A stretch of 64,000 bases of DNA from positions 62,001 through 126,000 of the forward strand of contig NZ_AYMU01000033.1 of the NCBI RefSeq assembly GCF_000633395.1. The letters are read 5' to 3'. The notes under the pieces were generated by a model that worked only from the letters and a program-made list of their open reading frames with translations, was not told the DNA's origin and did no database searches. A program made the position numbers and the translations under genes. This document shows, one piece after another, positions 63,501 to 64,000 of the stretch. Positions within the stretch are counted from its first letter, which is position 1. Each line of letters begins with the position of its first letter. The stretch comes from Pseudomonas sp. PH1b (GTDB lineage Bacteria; Pseudomonadota; Gammaproteobacteria; Pseudomonadales; Pseudomonadaceae).

Positions 63501-64000
63501 TACCTGCCGCGATGGAGACATCCGCGCCGCTCAGCGACATGTCCTTGGTACTGACAAGATCACTGGCAACAACCTTAAGCTCACGGCCTGCATTTAGCTT
63601 TACGTTGCCAGCACTGGAGCCGATGGTGCTGCCAGTTAGGGTCGTTTCCTGTGCATTGCCGTTGTGTTTCTGGCTGCTTATGGAGAGATGCTGATTGCCT
63701 GTGATGTCATCCAAACCAAGCTTATTGGCAGTCAGTACACCAGTCAGGTCACGGTTTTTCTGCTTATGTATTTCTGTGCGCGAAAAAGTGTTCGTTGCAG
63801 CATCAATCGTGAGATCTCGAACAGCCTGTACACTCAAGTCCCCCGTACTGACCAACGAAGACCCGGTAACAGACGCATCCCTGCCGGCAGTCACACTGAC
63901 GGTGTCACCCGACACCATGCTGCCGATAGCCATGGTACGAGTTTCGCTGACTTTATCTTCAACTTTGCTCGACTTCAGTCCGCCCCAACTGCTCTTGCTC
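60544..64000 (-). CDS. cdiA: Filamentous hemagglutinin/CdiA-like toxin, C-terminal part
   Basis: The frame is open at the right edge, so at least 1,150 C-terminal residues of a much larger two-partner-secreted protein are seen. The first ~500 are hemagglutinin-type beta-helix repeats (VTAGRDASVTGSSLVSTGDL, KLNAGRELKVVASDL). A pretoxin region follows with the HALAGATIGLSSGNAGSGALGAG pattern, then an EENN-containing stretch. The last ~100 residues (from TRLWRAVEPEELADILKYGDY to the stop) form a separate toxin domain; the RAV-x2-EEL-x-DI start recalls ADP-ribosyltransferase-fold toxins, but this is a weak resemblance. The cognate immunity gene overlaps its stop. Confidence 0.88.
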   Translation of the reverse strand, partial: SKSSWGGLKSSKVEDKVSETRTMAIGSMVSGDTVSVTAGRDASVTGSSLVSTGDLSVQAVRDLTIDAATNTFSRTEIHKQKNRDLTGVLTANKLGLDDITGNQHLSISSQKHNGNAQETTLTGSTIGSSAGNVKLNAGRELKVVASDLVSTKDMSLSGADVSIAAGTETAKQTSSDSSKSLAVGRVIGGMVIDTAKSIRNDVRAAKEADDGRLKAVKSAQALLSAYNAVGNLDSGSAQESEGKPANSSGSLIKIGTELANTRTKSSSEYNSETAKQSTLTSGAGLVINAGGNGEGAKGDIHVIGSHLKAENTALIAKNDIVLQSAQDRAQWDNQNTNSKTSIGASFNIGDQNGFTLDLGAQIAKGMGTGHSVTQVNSTVDTGLLLLTSGQDTNLAGAQVKADTIKADIGGNLNIASWQDEASQKNQQKSAGAGVSLCVPPFCYGAMVTASGNIAGSKMNSDYKAVTDQTGLYAGKGGYDIHVGETTQLQGAVIASDANAEKNRLDTGRLLVSDIKNKSEIKSQAASLSASYTSTKWDNPRGPKTPDDQRKWAHSETGGTLPIALKESDHSSTRSAISEGPITVRDPAGINDLVGLNRDTANANQRLDRPDEKAMQERIDLIQSSAQLASSAINTVAKAKADAANKAKREAEKSQNSEQIAAANAAAQDAASWNVGGDKRIMADIASGLVAAGLGGAGGSTAVGVVAYTSSADVFKKIGDYSNARHHDPKADSATKAAWAEGGAARVLLHALAGATIGLSSGNAGSGALGAGTSAALMPAIAEALKNSGIEEYNQDAIATLITAGLGATAGSSAGGTTGAIIGGANAAGVDINNRQLHALEVKKIKALAAEFAEENNISVEAAEARLLAQAQQNVDKTFAVEHSMSDASALEFLKGQSQTFVDESGRLMLMFAPGGLTAYEDSSMYVDTWKQFTSEYQSMLSAASRKNQTEKEKEILSKTKDTAIRGLWKGAGNLPSDAVNGLVDTFKQLFHLDDVGKEIVKVPFKYDTETEHDVAKGTQQLIDNALQTVGAAWASIKVSPVVKVPDTVETTRLWRAVEPEELADILKYGDYNIHPNSTFKRFGFDEKSLDDFIKANPDRTYTKTYIEIPKVFLDKMYRHDDPGGAGKAIGIDVYEFPEFYDLFNKVQVVPK

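Noticed and set aside
51401..64000. Possible CRISPR array or cas genes accompanying the Tn7-like element
   Set aside because: No regularly spaced direct repeats of 28-37 bp and no Cas-like protein were seen; only two 15-bp repeats at the transposon end.

Overview
This is a chromosomal segment spanning the replication origin of a Pseudomonas of the fluorescens complex (P. protegens/P. chlororaphis-like). Support comes from the gene order rpmH-dnaA-dnaN-recF-gyrB next to rnpA-yidD-yidC-mnmE, then mnmG-rsmG-parA-parB-atp-glmU-glmR-glmS; from the high-GC codon use; from a palindromic parS site; and from REP elements typical of the group. Assignment to a subgroup is inference from protein resemblance.

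Layout. 1-10.9 kb: end of def, then fmt-rsmB-trkA, a small TPR protein, a PilZ protein, an LpxL/HtrB-type acyltransferase, tag, glyQ-glyS-gmhB and a PlsC-type acyltransferase. 10.9-16.7 kb: CHASE2 histidine kinase, FecR-domain protein, aquaporin Z, a small secreted-looking protein, and a divergent OmpR-type response regulator. An unusual set of GGA-loop hairpins lies upstream of aqpZ. 16.7-19 kb: five co-oriented small genes resembling polymorphic-toxin immunity proteins (Imm21-like, DUF2947-like, DUF4265-like, an unknown, Imm33-like) with no toxin gene in view. 19-25.3 kb: gyrB, recF, dnaN, dnaA, with a perfect parS in recF. 25.3-25.9 kb: first origin-like region. 25.9-29.8 kb: rpmH, rnpA, yidD, yidC, mnmE. 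29.8-35.1 kb: accessory block (lipoprotein, AraC/GyrI-like regulator, amino acid permease, PhyH-type dioxygenase, small membrane protein). 35.1-35.65 kb: second cluster of DnaA boxes with an AT-rich stretch. 35.65-47.2 kb: mnmG-rsmG-parA-parB, then atpIBEFHAGDC. 47.2-51.4 kb: glmU, glmR, glmS.

From 51.4 kb the character changes: codons become AT-richer and the genes are those of a Tn7-like heteromeric transposon at the classic attTn7 site downstream of glmS. Its candidate glmS-proximal end starts 22 bp after the glmS stop and carries two directly repeated TnsB-site-like sequences. The core genes are tnsA-tnsB-tnsC. Target-selector genes are duplicated: a full-length TnsD-like gene, inverted relative to tnsABC, and a shorter TniQ gene right at the glmS-proximal end. 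A relic of an Xre/MbcA-type antitoxin lies between the two selectors. After tnsC come the 3' end of an IS3-family transposase and then the 3' part of a cdiA-like contact-dependent inhibition gene with its immunity gene. The distal transposon end was not found, so whether the CDI locus is cargo or resident is open.

A separate large-scale signal is the density of the perfect DnaA box TTATCCACA: at least 27 copies in the first 51.4 kb, 21 of them outside the two origin-like intergenic regions and many inside coding sequences, with none noticed in the transposon/CDI part.
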